The notes below the pieces were generated by a model. The model saw only the letters and a list, made by a program, of their open reading frames with translations, searched no databases and had not been told where the DNA came from. The position numbers were made by a program, and so were the translations under genes. A stretch of DNA of 64,000 bases, taken from positions 4,526,001 through 4,590,000 of the forward strand of contig NZ_JAJJMO010000001.1 in NCBI RefSeq assembly GCF_020905345.1. The letters are read 5' to 3'. Below, in pieces: positions 9,488-19,222 of the stretch (within the stretch, counting starts at the first letter, position 1; every line of letters begins with the position of its first letter). This DNA comes from Flavobacterium pisciphilum (GTDB taxonomy: Bacteria > Bacteroidota > Bacteroidia > Flavobacteriales > Flavobacteriaceae).

Positions 9488-10213
9488 TTATTTTTTATCC
9501 TGCATTGCAAATACTTTTTTCAATAAAGGAGAAGTTCTAGAGCTTATATCTGTTCTAATAGTTTTTTCTTCTACGGCAATCATTTTAAAAACACCAGCAA
9601 GGGCTTGGTTAGTAGTGTAATCCGTTAAATCAGGATTAACTTTCTTTACAAATGGGATATTATTGTATTTAGCAATAATGTTCGACCAGATTGCATCGGC
9701 ACCAACTTTACTAAAGGATTCTTTAATAACAGGGTTAAATTTGCTGTATAATGAAGTAGTGGTGCTAGATTGTAAATAGGTTGTTGCAGCACTTTCATTA
9801 CCCAATAAGATAGTTTTAGCATCATTAATCGACATGTTTTTTACAGCCGAAACAAATATAGGAGTAGCCTCTTTTACAGCATCTTCAGCTGCACGATTCA
9901 ATACCTTAATACCTTCATCAGCAAGAGACGAAAGCCCGATTTTTCGTAAAGTAGCATCTACTTTTTGCAATTCGTCAGGCATTAGGATTTTTACAGCTTC
10001 ATTTTTATAAAATCCATCAGTAGCCGTTAACTTTGTTACTTGTTTAGATATTCCTTTGTCTAAAGCTTCTTTTAATCCCGAAGCGATATCAACACCGCCA
10101 AGACCAAGACCAGATATTTTTGAAGATAGTTGAGGTAATTTGTTTAGCGTTTGTTGCACTTGAGCATAAGATGTAATAGAGAATGCCAGTGTTAAAAGTA
10201 AAATCTTTTTCAT
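9488..10213 (-). CDS. Exported DUF4197-family protein
   Basis: A 241-residue protein with a signal peptide (MKKILLLTLAFSITSYAQ). It matches the DUF4197 family, which is helical, found in many Gram-negatives and has no known function. Recognisable parts are KEALDKGISKQVTKLTATDGFYKN, spanning about residues 47-70, and NKAL-like spacing in TDYTTNQALAGVFKMIAVEE near the C-terminus. A consensus promoter lies at 10236-10269. It is a single gene; its neighbours are metabolic and say nothing about its role. Confidence 0.8.
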   Translation of the reverse strand: MKKILLLTLAFSITSYAQVQQTLNKLPQLSSKISGLGLGGVDIASGLKEALDKGISKQVTKLTATDGFYKNEAVKILMPDELQKVDATLRKIGLSSLADEGIKVLNRAAEDAVKEATPIFVSAVKNMSINDAKTILLGNESAATTYLQSSTTTSLYSKFNPVIKESFSKVGADAIWSNIIAKYNNIPFVKKVNPDLTDYTTNQALAGVFKMIAVEEKTIRTDISSRTSPLLKKVFAMQDKK

Positions 10214-10235
10214 TAAATAGTATTTTTATAAGTTT

Positions 10236-10269
10236 CAAAAATACTACTTATTCAAAAATAAAGCCACAA
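10236..10269 (-). promoter_or_regulatory. Bacteroidota-type promoter of the DUF4197 gene
   Basis: On the minus strand, TTG (10269-10267), a 23-base spacer and TATTTTTG (10243-10236). The spacer is at the long end of the accepted range. The ATG is at 10213. Confidence 0.55.
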
Positions 10270-10310
10270 TTTTATTTTAGGAGCAGAAACATTTTGTTTC
10301 ATTAGTAACA

Positions 10311-10381
10311 TAGTTCCCGCTGTGCATTATATCCGCGCCCCAAAAAGCGCGGGATGCCATTCCCATCGGGGCTAGAGAGGG
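10311..10381 (+). repeat. Dispersed G/C-rich hairpin element, copy A
   Basis: A block much richer in G+C than its surroundings. It shares the words CCYGCTGTRCAYTATATC and AAAAAG..GGATGYCRTT with a second copy at 38633-38734. The core CCGCGC/GCGCGG pairs around an A-rich loop. The 80 bases after it carry phrase repeats of the gttaaatgtgaaaagtg type. Confidence 0.65.
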
Positions 10382-10469
10382 AAGATGGTTTTGTATAAAT
10401 GCGAAAACGTGAAATGTTAACTGCGAGATGCTAAAAGTTAAATGTGAAAAGTGATATGTAGTGACATCA

Positions 10470-11084
10470 TTAACTTTGGCTAGTATTTGGATATGTTTTT
10501 CCCTTATTTTTTATGTGAGTAATAACTTCTCCTGTAATGGCATCAATTTCGAATCTTTCTTCTGGTATTCCATGAGGAATAAATTCACGTGGAATACGAA
10601 CTTGATATTGCATTATTTGAGGATTTCTAGAAACAGATGCTACACAATTGTCGTTTTTAATTTGATCTAGTTTATCCATTAGGTCAATATCATACTCCAT
10701 TTTCATTTTTTGTACCAAATCTTGCCAGCTAAACTTATAAGGTTTATCAGTATTTATCTCCTTAATAAGGGTTCCGTTTTCATTGTATTCTCTTCTGAAA
10801 CCGATGATGCAATCATAAAAACTTACTATTTCTCTTGTAATGTTTAGTGTGTTTTTATCATACATATACCTTTCTTTTATGGGAGTATTTAAGCGAGTAA
10901 TTGTTTCCTGATAGGAATCTTTGTTCTCGACAAGGTAGGTTTCGATAGTATCTCCATTATTATTTATTTGGATATATCGACAATAGGTATTGTTGCCTTT
11001 TTTATGTTTATTAAATGCTTTTAAATCGAATTTTTTCATTTGTGGTATTTTTGAAATTGCTATTTCTGGTATAGCAAGAGACAT
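10470..11084 (-). CDS. Hypothetical protein, possibly related to YD-like beta-repeat proteins
   Basis: A 204-residue protein I do not recognise. There is no signal peptide, membrane segment or enzyme motif. The middle has strand-turn elements of the form RYMYDKNTLNITREIVSF and RREYNENGTLIKEIN, which resemble YD/RHS-like or immunity-protein repeats. The end, RFEIDAITGEVITHIKNKG, resembles a PepSY strand pair. Codon use looks like its neighbours. The ATG at 11084 is the first in frame. A large AT-rich gap lies upstream. Confidence 0.65.
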   Translation of the reverse strand: MSLAIPEIAISKIPQMKKFDLKAFNKHKKGNNTYCRYIQINNNGDTIETYLVENKDSYQETITRLNTPIKERYMYDKNTLNITREIVSFYDCIIGFRREYNENGTLIKEINTDKPYKFSWQDLVQKMKMEYDIDLMDKLDQIKNDNCVASVSRNPQIMQYQVRIPREFIPHGIPEERFEIDAITGEVITHIKNKGKTYPNTSQS

Positions 11085-11761
11085 TGTTTTTGTATTTTAT
11101 ATATAATTTATTGTCCATAAAACAACATCAGTTTTATGAAGCATTAGGTTGATTTTAAATTTTGAAAGCAAATATTTTTATTAATTATTATTGATGCCTA
11201 TATAAGTTTTATACCTAAATAGGTCATGGTACTATTGTTCTTAGCTTTGGGTACTAAATACAAAATCAGTTCGCAATAATAGTACGACGGGGGGAGTCGT
11301 ATTGATATAAATTTTATTCTTAGTCTAAAATGTTTTTTTGATTTTCTTCTAATTTTCTCATTGTAAAAGAGAAGCTATGTTTTTTGTTTTATCTGTACTA
11401 TTTCTATTTGTTATTTAAGCATATTATTGTTGAATCTTTTAGGTCATAAAATTCTCTTTACCTTATTTTGATGAAAAACGATCAATTAAGATAGTTGATT
11501 CATATATTTATAAGAGAGTAGTTTAATACGACATACTAGATGAAATATTGTTTTTTGTGATATTATTATGATAGAATTAACTAGTTATCCCTAAAATCGA
11601 TACAAATATATGAGAAAAAACTCATGAAATGAAATTTATATTTTTTAGTGCATGTCTTAAGATTATTTTAAATAGATTTTTTTTAATAAGGTTTAAAACT
11701 AGATTCAAGAATCATTAAATTTTTTTGTAAATTGCTCTCCTAAAATTATCATATTCTCAAA
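11085..11761. other. 677-bp gap with small palindromes and no gene
   Basis: No supported gene on either strand. Small structures cluster between 11210 and 11305. These are ACCTA-AA-TAGGT at 11213-11224, an inverted pair GTACTATT (11229-11236) with AATAGTAC (11278-11285), and a hairpin TACGAC/GTCGTA at 11283-11301 with a G-rich seven-base loop. The rest is A/T-rich. I see no cobalamin riboswitch ahead of the B12-dependent mutase. Confidence 0.5.
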
Positions 11762-14700
11762 ATGGAACCACAAATACCTTATATTCCTAAAAATAAAGTA
11801 AGAATTGTTACCGCTGCATCACTTTTTGATGGACATGATGCGGCAATAAATATAATGCGCCGTATTATTCAATCCACAGGAGTTGAGGTAATTCATTTAG
11901 GTCACGACAGAAGTGTTGAAGAAGTTGTAAACACAGCTATTCAGGAAGATGCAAACTCAATTGCTCTAACTTCTTATCAAGGTGGTCACAATGAGTATTT
12001 TAAATATATGTATGATTTGCTTCATGAAAAAGGAGCTGGGCATATCAAAATTTTTGGTGGAGGTGGAGGAGTGATTTTGCCAAGCGAAATTGCTGAATTA
12101 CATGAATACGGAATCACGAGAATATATTCTCCAGATGATGGACGTTCTTTGGGATTACAAGGAATGATTAATGATTTGGTAGAGCGTTCAGATTATCCTA
12201 TTGGAGATAAATTGACAAACGAAATCGATCATATCGAAGATAAAAATCCAACAGCAATAGCACGTTTGATTTCAGCAGCAGAGAATTTTCCTGAAATTGC
12301 AAAGCCTGTTTTTGATAAAATACATCAAAACAACGCTAATTCCAAAATTCCAGTACTAGGAATCACAGGAACTGGTGGAGCAGGAAAATCTTCATTGGTA
12401 GACGAGTTGGTACGTCGTTTTTTAATCGATTTTCCAACAAAAACTATCGGAATAGTATCAGTAGATCCATCGAAACGTAAAACAGGAGGAGCACTTCTAG
12501 GAGATAGAATCCGAATGAATGCTATTAATAATTCTAGAGTTTATATGCGTTCGTTGGCAACACGTCAATCAAATTTGGCTTTGTCTAAATATGTTGCCGA
12601 AGCGATTCAGGTTCTTAAAGCGGCTAAATATGATATTATCATTCTAGAAACTTCAGGAATTGGTCAGTCAGATACAGAGATTATGGATCATTCAGATGTT
12701 TCATTATATGTAATGACACCAGAGTTTGGAGCAGCAACACAGTTAGAGAAAATCGATATGCTTGATTTTGCCGACTTAGTAGCACTTAATAAATTTGACA
12801 AACGTGGGGCACTAGATGCAATACGTGATGTAAAAAAACAATACCAACGCAATCATAATCTATGGGATAAAAATCCTGATGATATGCCTGTTTTTGGTAC
12901 AATTGCTTCACAGTTTAATGATCCGGGGATGAATACGCTGTATAAATCTATCATGGATAAAATTGTCGAAAAAACGGAATCGGACTTAAAATCGACTTTC
13001 GAAATCACTCGTGAAATGAGCGAGAAGATATTCGTTATTCCGCCACACAGAACGAGATATTTATCAGAAATTGCAGAGAATAATCGTAAATATGATGAAA
13101 CTGCTTTGTCGCAACAACAAGTAGCACAAAAATTATACGGTATTTTTAAAACCTTAGAATCAGTTTCGGGTAAAGTTCCAGTAATTACAAAAGCAGGAAT
13201 CGATGATTTAGGTGGGGCAGACGAGAAGAACGAAAACCGTGTTTTCTTAAACCTTTTACATAATCAATTTGATAAAGTAAAAATGGATTTGGATCCCTAC
13301 AATTGGGAGATGATCTTGACTTGGGATGAGAAAGTAAATAAATACAAAAATCCTGTTTATAGCTTTAAAGTTAGAGATAAGGAAATAAAAATAGCAACAC
13401 ATACAGAAAGTTTGTCACACCAACAAATTCCGAAAATAGCTTTGCCTAAATACGAAGCATGGGGAGATATCTTACGTTGGTGTTTGCAAGAAAATGTTCC
13501 GGGAGAATTTCCGTTTACATCAGGTTTGTATCCTTTTAAACGTGAAGGCGAAGATCCGTCACGTATGTTTGCAGGAGAAGGAGGACCAGAAAGAACAAAC
13601 AAGCGTTTTCATTATGTAAGTGCAGGATTGCCAGCTAAACGTTTATCGACAGCTTTTGATAGTGTGACTTTATATGGTAATGACCCCGATGTACGACCAG
13701 ATATTTATGGTAAGATCGGAAATGCTGGAGTTTCTATTTGTTGTTTAGATGATGCTAAGAAATTATATTCAGGTTTTGACTTAGTTCATGCTTTAACATC
13801 AGTAAGTATGACTATTAATGGACCAGCGCCAATGCTGCTTGGATTCTTTATGAATGCAGCAATCGATCAGCAATGTGAGTATTATATTAAAGCGAATGAT
13901 TTAGAGAAAGAAGTAGAACAAAAAATCATCAAATTATACAAAGAAAAAGGAATCACAAGACCTAAATACCAAGGCGATTTGCCAGCGGGGAATAATGGTT
14001 TAGGGTTAATGCTTCTTGGAGTTACAGGAGATGAGGTTTTACCGATAGAAGTTTATAATGAGATAAAAGCAAAAACACTTTCACAAGTACGTGGAACTGT
14101 ACAAGCAGATATTCTTAAAGAAGATCAGGCACAAAATACCTGTATTTTCTCTACTGAGTTTGCTTTGCGATTAATGGGAGATGTTCAGGAATATTTTATC
14201 ACGCAAAACGTTCGTAATTTTTACTCTGTTTCTATCTCAGGATATCATATTGCAGAGGCAGGAGCCAACCCAATTACGCAATTGGCATTTACACTTTCTA
14301 ATGGTTTCACTTATGTAGAATACTACTTGAGCCGCGGAATGAGTATCAATGATTTTGGTCCAAACTTATCATTCTTTTTCTCAAATGGAGTAGATCCAGA
14401 ATATGCAGTTATTGGACGTGTAGCACGTAAAATATGGGCAAAAGCCATGAAATTAAAGTATGGTGCTAACGAAAGAGCACAAATGCTTAAATACCATATT
14501 CAAACATCTGGACGCTCATTGCACGCGCAAGAAATAGATTTTAATGATATTCGTACAACGTTACAAGCATTATATGCTATTTATGACAACTGTAATTCAT
14601 TGCATACTAATGCATATGATGAAGCAATTACAACACCTACAGAAGAATCAGTTCGTCGTGCTATGGCAATACAATTGATTATTAATAAAGAATTAGGTTT

Positions 14701-15190
14701 AGCTAAGAATGAAAACCCAATCCAAGGTTCATTTATAATCGAAGAATTAACGGACTTAGTAGAAGCAGCTGTTTTACAAGAATTCGACCGTATTACAGAG
14801 CGTGGTGGAGTTCTTGGAGCAATGGAAACAATGTACCAACGTTCAAAAATACAAGAAGAAAGTTTGTATTACGAGACTTTAAAACACTCAGGACAGTTCC
14901 CGATTGTAGGAGTAAATACGTTCTTGAGTTCAAAAGGATCTCCAACAGTTATTCCAGCTGAGGTTATTCGTGCTACCGAAGAAGAAAAACAATATCAGAT
15001 TGATATGCTAGACAATTTGCATGAGTTCCATAAAGAATCTGTAAAAGATCATTTAAATACTTTGCAAGAAGCAGCTATCAAAAATGAAAATTTATTCACT
15101 CACTTAATGGAAGCAACCAAAGTTTGTTCACTTGGTCAAATTACTTCAGCATTGTTTGAAGTAGGAGGGCAGTATAGAAGGAATATGTAG
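11762..15190 (+). CDS. icmF: Fused isobutyryl-CoA mutase (B12-dependent acyl-CoA mutase with built-in G-protein chaperone)
   Basis: Rearranges the carbon skeleton of isobutyryl-CoA and n-butyryl-CoA with adenosylcobalamin. At 1142 residues it has the IcmF order. The B12-binding domain (about 1-140) has FDGHDAA, in which His25 is the cobalt ligand. The MeaB-like G domain (about 195-420) has a Walker [10 protein letters not shown] from residue 203 and NKFDKRG. A linker follows, then the mutase TIM barrel (about 560-1110) with PFTSGLYP and [13 protein letters not shown]. The fusion sets it apart from two-subunit methylmalonyl-CoA mutase. Exact substrate choice (isobutyryl, pivalyl, isovaleryl) cannot be settled here. 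It stands alone with a terminator after it. Confidence 0.92.
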   Translation: MEPQIPYIPKNKVRIVTAASLFDGHDAAINIMRRIIQSTGVEVIHLGHDRSVEEVVNTAIQEDANSIALTSYQGGHNEYFKYMYDLLHEKGAGHIKIFGGGGGVILPSEIAELHEYGITRIYSPDDGRSLGLQGMINDLVERSDYPIGDKLTNEIDHIEDKNPTAIARLISAAENFPEIAKPVFDKIHQNNANSKIPVLGITGTGGAGKSSLVDELVRRFLIDFPTKTIGIVSVDPSKRKTGGALLGDRIRMNAINNSRVYMRSLATRQSNLALSKYVAEAIQVLKAAKYDIIILETSGIGQSDTEIMDHSDVSLYVMTPEFGAATQLEKIDMLDFADLVALNKFDKRGALDAIRDVKKQYQRNHNLWDKNPDDMPVFGTIASQFNDPGMNTLYKSIMDKIVEKTESDLKSTFEITREMSEKIFVIPPHRTRYLSEIAENNRKYDETALSQQQVAQKLYGIFKTLESVSGKVPVITKAGIDDLGGADEKNENRVFLNLLHNQFDKVKMDLDPYNWEMILTWDEKVNKYKNPVYSFKVRDKEIKIATHTESLSHQQIPKIALPKYEAWGDILRWCLQENVPGEFPFTSGLYPFKREGEDPSRMFAGEGGPERTNKRFHYVSAGLPAKRLSTAFDSVTLYGNDPDVRPDIYGKIGNAGVSICCLDDAKKLYSGFDLVHALTSVSMTINGPAPMLLGFFMNAAIDQQCEYYIKANDLEKEVEQKIIKLYKEKGITRPKYQGDLPAGNNGLGLMLLGVTGDEVLPIEVYNEIKAKTLSQVRGTVQADILKEDQAQNTCIFSTEFALRLMGDVQEYFITQNVRNFYSVSISGYHIAEAGANPITQLAFTLSNGFTYVEYYLSRGMSINDFGPNLSFFFSNGVDPEYAVIGRVARKIWAKAMKLKYGANERAQMLKYHIQTSGRSLHAQEIDFNDIRTTLQALYAIYDNCNSLHTNAYDEAITTPTEESVRRAMAIQLIINKELGLAKNENPIQGSFIIEELTDLVEAAVLQEFDRITERGGVLGAMETMYQRSKIQEESLYYETLKHSGQFPIVGVNTFLSSKGSPTVIPAEVIRATEEEKQYQIDMLDNLHEFHKESVKDHLNTLQEAAIKNENLFTHLMEATKVCSLGQITSALFEVGGQYRRNM

Positions 15191-15211
15191 AATATAAAAT
15201 CTAATAATTAT

Positions 15212-15255
15212 AAAAACGCATTTAGTTGACTTAAAGTTGATTGGATGCGTTTTTT
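15212..15255 (+). terminator. Terminator after icmF
   Basis: AAAAACGCAT pairs with ATGCGTTTTT around a loop of about 23 bases, and the T-run continues. It starts 21 bases past the icmF stop. Confidence 0.75.
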
Positions 15256-15391
15256 GTTTTTATGTGTAATGTTTTATGATAAAAAATATTTATAGTTTAA
15301 AAACATTATATATTTACCTCAATTAATTAACAAAATAACAGTTTGATAAATTTTACGCAGACTGATTAAAAAACTAAATTTACTATACAGA

Positions 15392-16993
15392 ATGAAAACA
15401 AAACTACTTTTATTTTTTTTAATAGTTGCAATTGTCAAAATTGATGCCCAACAACTAATCTATAATTTTTCAGGTAATCCAATAGGCCTTATTAAATTTA
15501 ATAATAATATTTTTTTTAATGCTTCTTCTGAAGGTTTTGGTAATGAAATATGGCAAACAGATGGAACTATCTCAAATGCGACTTTACTGAAAGACATAAA
15601 CCCAGGCAACGAGAGTAGTTACTCTCGTTTATTAAATAGCAGCTCAGCAATTTTAAATAATAAATTGTATTTTATTGCAAAAGATGGGAGTTCAGATGGT
15701 GAAATTTGGAAGACGGACGGAACTGAAAATGGGACAACAAAGGTTACAAGTTTTATTAATGGAAGAACTTTAAAACTTACAACCGTAGGGAGCTACATAT
15801 ATTTCTTAATAAAAACAATTGATGACCCATTAACAAGCACATTACAAGTTTGGAGAACGGATGGAACAACAGGAGGGACAATATTAGTTAAAGAGAATTT
15901 GCCTATTTGGAATACCCCAACTTTTGAAGGCAAATGCAATGATACTTTTATATTTACATTTCAGCCTCCTAGCACAAGTAATTCCAGAGTTTGGAGGAGT
16001 AATGGTACTTTAGAAGGAACCTTTCCGATTACCCCTGAAATAGATGGAAATGGATCTGGTGGGGGGACTACAGCTTTAAGTCAATATATTGAACATAACA
16101 ATAAGTTATATTTTGTTAGTAGAAATTTTCTACATGAGACTGATGGAACTCTCGAAAACACAAAAAAGGTTGGAAGTTTGTACGAAGCAAATACTAATTT
16201 GGTAGCATTTAGTGATGTTGTTGAAGTGAATAAAAATTTATATTTTATGTTTTATTTACAGGATAATAAGTCTATGTCAATATGGAAATTTAATCCTGTA
16301 AGTGAAGATATAAGTATTATATATAATAATGTTTTTACTGCTCAATATTTTTCTCCTTCTAATTTAGTAAAAGCAAATAATTCTTTGCTCTTTTGTGCAT
16401 CAAATAAAACAGAGGGTGGTGCATCTTTGGTGTCATTAGATCTTGCTAATAATGCGGTATCAGAAGTAAAAACGTTTTCAGATGTTAATATAGAAAAGCC
16501 TTTAGTGTTTAATAAAAATTTTCACACATATACTATTTCTAAAATTAGAGATAACGAGTATTTTATTATATCTGGAGTAGACAAAGGTTTTAAACGAAAG
16601 GGATGGATTTCTAATGTGGTAACGCATAATATAGAAAATATTAGTGCATTAGATAATGTAACATATGCTATTACTTATAATGACTATTTATATTATTCAA
16701 AAGACAGTAAATTATGGAAATATGTCAATAATTTGAATACTGAATCGATAGAAAGGAAAGCTTCTTTAATACTTTATCCAAATCCTTCATCTGATTTTAT
16801 AGAAATAAATTCAAGTAACGAAGATAAAATTGACAGTATTCATGTTTTTGATTTAAATGGGAAATTAGTAATGAACTTATCTGGGTATAATAATAGCAAT
16901 AGAATTGATATATCTAAACTGAATCAAGGAACTTACATTGTGGAATTTAAGTTAAATGGAGCTTCAGTTAGTAAAAAAATAATAAAGAAATAA
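15392..16993 (+). CDS. Secreted ELWxxDGT-repeat protein with T9SS type A sorting domain
   Basis: A 533-residue protein with a signal peptide (MKTKLLLFFLIVAIVKIDAQ). At least four copies of the ELWxTDGT-type repeat are visible (NEIWQTDGT, GEIWKTDGT, QVWRTDGT, RVWRSNGT), expected to form a beta-propeller-like surface protein. The last 75 residues are a type A T9SS signal: LYPNPSSDFIEI, then VFDLNGKLV, then LNQGTYIVEF and a final KKIIKK. It should cross the outer membrane by T9SS and be attached or released. A TATATTTA box at 15309-15316 may be its -7 element. The ligand is unknown. Confidence 0.88.
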   Translation: MKTKLLLFFLIVAIVKIDAQQLIYNFSGNPIGLIKFNNNIFFNASSEGFGNEIWQTDGTISNATLLKDINPGNESSYSRLLNSSSAILNNKLYFIAKDGSSDGEIWKTDGTENGTTKVTSFINGRTLKLTTVGSYIYFLIKTIDDPLTSTLQVWRTDGTTGGTILVKENLPIWNTPTFEGKCNDTFIFTFQPPSTSNSRVWRSNGTLEGTFPITPEIDGNGSGGGTTALSQYIEHNNKLYFVSRNFLHETDGTLENTKKVGSLYEANTNLVAFSDVVEVNKNLYFMFYLQDNKSMSIWKFNPVSEDISIIYNNVFTAQYFSPSNLVKANNSLLFCASNKTEGGASLVSLDLANNAVSEVKTFSDVNIEKPLVFNKNFHTYTISKIRDNEYFIISGVDKGFKRKGWISNVVTHNIENISALDNVTYAITYNDYLYYSKDSKLWKYVNNLNTESIERKASLILYPNPSSDFIEINSSNEDKIDSIHVFDLNGKLVMNLSGYNNSNRIDISKLNQGTYIVEFKLNGASVSKKIIKK

Positions 16994-17025
16994 AGTAATT
17001 AAAATAAAACATACAAGTTGTTCAG

Positions 17026-17054
17026 AAAACCTCTCAGAAATGAGAGGTTTTTTT
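17026..17054 (+). terminator. Terminator after the ELWxxDGT protein gene
   Basis: AAAACCTCTCA, loop GAAA, TGAGAGGTTTT, then more T. A perfect 11-bp stem about 30 bases past the stop. Confidence 0.85.
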
Positions 17055-17057
17055 ATT

Positions 17058-17086
17058 TTGATGTTCAATACGATATAGTATATTTA
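17058..17086 (+). promoter_or_regulatory. Promoter-like pair before the lipoprotein at 17118
   Basis: TTG at 17058-17060, an 18-base spacer and TATATTTA at 17079-17086. The last base of the -7 box differs from the consensus G. It begins directly after the preceding terminator, 32 bases before the ATG. Confidence 0.5.
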
Positions 17087-17117
17087 CGATTAATTTAATA
17101 GAAAAAAATCTACAAAG

Positions 17118-17960
17118 ATGAAATATTTATTTACGGTTTTGTTTGTCGGAATTTGTTTTATTTCTTGCAATAGCGATGAAAATATTACAGATGATAGTAG
17201 TAATGAAACTTTGATGAGAGAAATGAATCTGAATGTTATGTATCCATTCAGTTCCCCAATTAATCGAGGGGAGATAAATTTTATTTTTGAATATGATAAT
17301 AAAAATAGATTAACAAAAAAAAACGGAGGATATTTAGCGATTGCTCTTGCAACGGGTTTTGATTCCTATTTTAGCGATAAAGTATATAAAACATTAATTT
17401 ATACTGACAATAAAGTTACTGTCGAAAATTTTTATGCTGGAGATGATGTCACAATTCAAAGAAACCCCATTTATTACACTTTAAACAGTGCTAATCAAAT
17501 TGAAGAAAAAGTAGATCCAAAGATTATTTATATGACAGCTTTTAAAAAGCAATCGTATAAATATTCAAATGGGAAACTGGTTGAGATAGTAACAACTTTT
17601 CCTAACATATCATACGATCCAAATGATGTTGAGGATTATATACTTACATTTTCTGAGAAATTTTATTATGATGTCAATAATAATTTAATCAAAACAGAAT
17701 ATTTAGAGTTACATAATGGAGTGTTTAATGGAGAAAAGATTGTCAGGACTTTTGAAGACTACGATAATTCCCTTAATCCATTTAAAAGATTACAGTTATT
17801 AGAGGAGTATTTTTATCGTTCGCTCTCACAAAATAATTTTAGAAAATATACAGAGACATTAGATAATTTTGGAACTATTACTACAAGAAAAACTTCTTGG
17901 ACATTCCCTTATGATGCTAAAGGTAATATCATATACTATACTAAACCAGTAAAGGAATAA
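17118..17960 (+). CDS. Hypothetical lipoprotein with YD-like strand repeats
   Basis: A 280-residue protein beginning MKYLFTVLFVGICFISCNSDE, a lipoprotein signal with Cys as the lipidated residue. The Ser before Cys and the acidic residues after it suit export to the outer membrane in Bacteroidota. The body has repeated strand-turn units such as FEYDNKNRLTKKNG, YKYSNGKLVEI and FYYDVNNNLIKTEY, which recall YD/RHS-like repeats found in many Flavobacterium lipoproteins. No catalytic motif is visible and the function is unknown. It is flanked by terminators on both sides and is a single-gene unit. Confidence 0.75.
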   Translation: MKYLFTVLFVGICFISCNSDENITDDSSNETLMREMNLNVMYPFSSPINRGEINFIFEYDNKNRLTKKNGGYLAIALATGFDSYFSDKVYKTLIYTDNKVTVENFYAGDDVTIQRNPIYYTLNSANQIEEKVDPKIIYMTAFKKQSYKYSNGKLVEIVTTFPNISYDPNDVEDYILTFSEKFYYDVNNNLIKTEYLELHNGVFNGEKIVRTFEDYDNSLNPFKRLQLLEEYFYRSLSQNNFRKYTETLDNFGTITTRKTSWTFPYDAKGNIIYYTKPVKE

Positions 17961-17962
17961 GA

Positions 17963-17992
17963 AAAAAGACAGTTTTAAAAGCTGTCTTTTTT
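17963..17992 (+). terminator. Terminator after the YD-like lipoprotein gene
   Basis: AAAAGACAG pairs with CTGTCTTTT, followed by T. It starts immediately after the stop codon. Confidence 0.8.
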
Positions 17993-18068
17993 AGTTTATA
18001 TAAGCAATAAATTAGCTACAGGATACTGGCTTTACTTTGTAGATTTGTCGAATTGGATAGTTGTAAAA

Positions 18069-18680
18069 ATGATAATAGAAAATAAAGGAATTAAAACAGA
18101 TACTTTTTATATACCTCCTTTTAATTTAGAAAAAGGAGAAGTTGTTGTATTGTATTTGCATAATTGTTCTGAATCATATGATGTAGAAATGTTGCTCAAA
18201 AGTATTTTTTGTGGCACTGTAAAAGATGAAAACGTCATAATTCATAAAAAGCTGAAATTTGTAGAACATTTTAAAGAATCAAACTTAAGAAGATATTTTT
18301 GCCCAATTACAGTTGGTGAGTATTTGCGAAAAAATACAGATTTAAATAGTTCATTTTCAGAAAAAATATTTGAAACTAATTGGATTACTAATAAAACAAA
18401 AGTTAATACACTTCCTGGAAATCCAAGGAAGCTTTTGTCTTTGTATGCCACACTTTCAAAAACAAAAAACATTGTATTTGATTTAGTAGGGCAAGATCCC
18501 CAGGGTGTAGAATTTGCATTTGAAATGGTAAAGGAAGCTGTAAAAAATGATGGTTCAGCTATTTTATTCTATCATTTTGATGGATTGAAAGAACATTGCT
18601 CTAAATATATTGAACTAGAATGGGTAAATCATTCAGGAAGTGATAAGGATTCTTCATGGCAGAATGGATTTGAGAGCTAA
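18069..18680 (+). CDS. Probable degenerate ABC-type ATPase lacking the Walker A motif
   Basis: A 203-residue cytosolic protein without signal or membrane segments. Its layout follows an ABC nucleotide-binding domain. FNLEKGEVVVLYLHN stands where the strand before Walker A would be. RRYFCPITVGEYLRKN resembles the Q-loop region. TLPGNPRKLLSLYATLSKT sits at the signature/helix position and NIVFDLVGQDPQG at Walker B and the D-loop. ILFYHFDGL corresponds to the switch His. The P-loop glycines and lysine, LSGGQ and the catalytic Glu are absent, so ATP hydrolysis is unlikely. I chose the ATG at 18069. A TTG at 18045 lies inside a TAGATTTG promoter box (18040-18047). No permease is adjacent. The assignment rests on pattern order, not a search. 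Confidence 0.55.
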   Translation: MIIENKGIKTDTFYIPPFNLEKGEVVVLYLHNCSESYDVEMLLKSIFCGTVKDENVIIHKKLKFVEHFKESNLRRYFCPITVGEYLRKNTDLNSSFSEKIFETNWITNKTKVNTLPGNPRKLLSLYATLSKTKNIVFDLVGQDPQGVEFAFEMVKEAVKNDGSAILFYHFDGLKEHCSKYIELEWVNHSGSDKDSSWQNGFES

Positions 18681-18691
18681 ACTTTAAAAAC

Positions 18692-18725
18692 AAAACCCCC
18701 ATTCTCTTGAGAGTTGGGGGTTTTT
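18692..18725. terminator. Bidirectional terminator between convergent genes
   Basis: AAAACCCCCA pairs with TGGGGGTTTT, with A- and T-runs outside. It serves the ABC-like gene (plus) and the small exported protein gene (minus). Confidence 0.85.
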
Positions 18726-18774
18726 ATAATAACTAAAATTGTAATTGTTTTGAGCTTAACTAAAAGCTAATAAA

Positions 18775-19155
18775 TTAACGACGAAAAGCTGGACTTTGAT
18801 TAAAACTTTCGTTAGCTGTTTTATTTGCTTTAGAAGATTTTACAACAATCTCGTGTTTTATTTTATTGGTATTGTCTTGTACTTCAAGATAGTAAGTTCC
18901 TGCAGGGAATTCTTCTAAGCTTAATGTTTTTGAAGTCTCTAATTCATTAGTTGCTACTCCTTTGTATATCAAATGGCTCTCATTATCAAAAATTGAGAAA
19001 TTTGATTTTTGTTCTCCATTCAAGGTAAAACTAACTACTTTACCATTTCCAGTTTTTATATTCAAGATATAATCCCCTTTTCCATCAATAGCATAAGTAC
19101 TCATCGTTGTCAAAAAAATAACCAATACTAAGCTTAATCCTAAAATCTTCTTCAT
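18775..19155 (-). CDS. Small exported beta-sandwich protein of unknown function
   Basis: A 126-residue protein with a signal peptide (MKKILGLSLVLVIFLTTMSTYA). The mature part, with NFSIFDNESHLIYKGVATNE and then LSLEEFPAGTYYLEVQDN, has the strand layout of a T9SS C-terminal domain or DUF3244-like sandwich. It is followed by a charged tail ending FRR, so it is not a standard sorting signal. I chose the ATG at 19155. A TTG nine codons upstream is less likely because a consensus promoter at 19194-19222 leaves a normal leader to this ATG. The function is not known. Confidence 0.65.
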   Translation of the reverse strand: MKKILGLSLVLVIFLTTMSTYAIDGKGDYILNIKTGNGKVVSFTLNGEQKSNFSIFDNESHLIYKGVATNELETSKTLSLEEFPAGTYYLEVQDNTNKIKHEIVVKSSKANKTANESFNQSPAFRR

Positions 19156-19193
19156 GTCTTTGTTTTTTGTTTTAATTTTCAAATCGCGGTGCG

Positions 19194-19222
19194 CAAAACT
19201 ACAAATAGTTTGTTAACTGCAA
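19194..19222 (-). promoter_or_regulatory. Bacteroidota-type promoter of the small exported protein gene
   Basis: On the minus strand TTG (19222-19220), an 18-base spacer and TAGTTTTG (19201-19194). The full consensus is matched, and the leader to the ATG is about 35 bases. Confidence 0.75.

Noticed and set aside
11085..11761. Cobalamin riboswitch ahead of the B12-dependent mutase
   Set aside because: No B12-box-like sequence was found in the gap on the plus strand.
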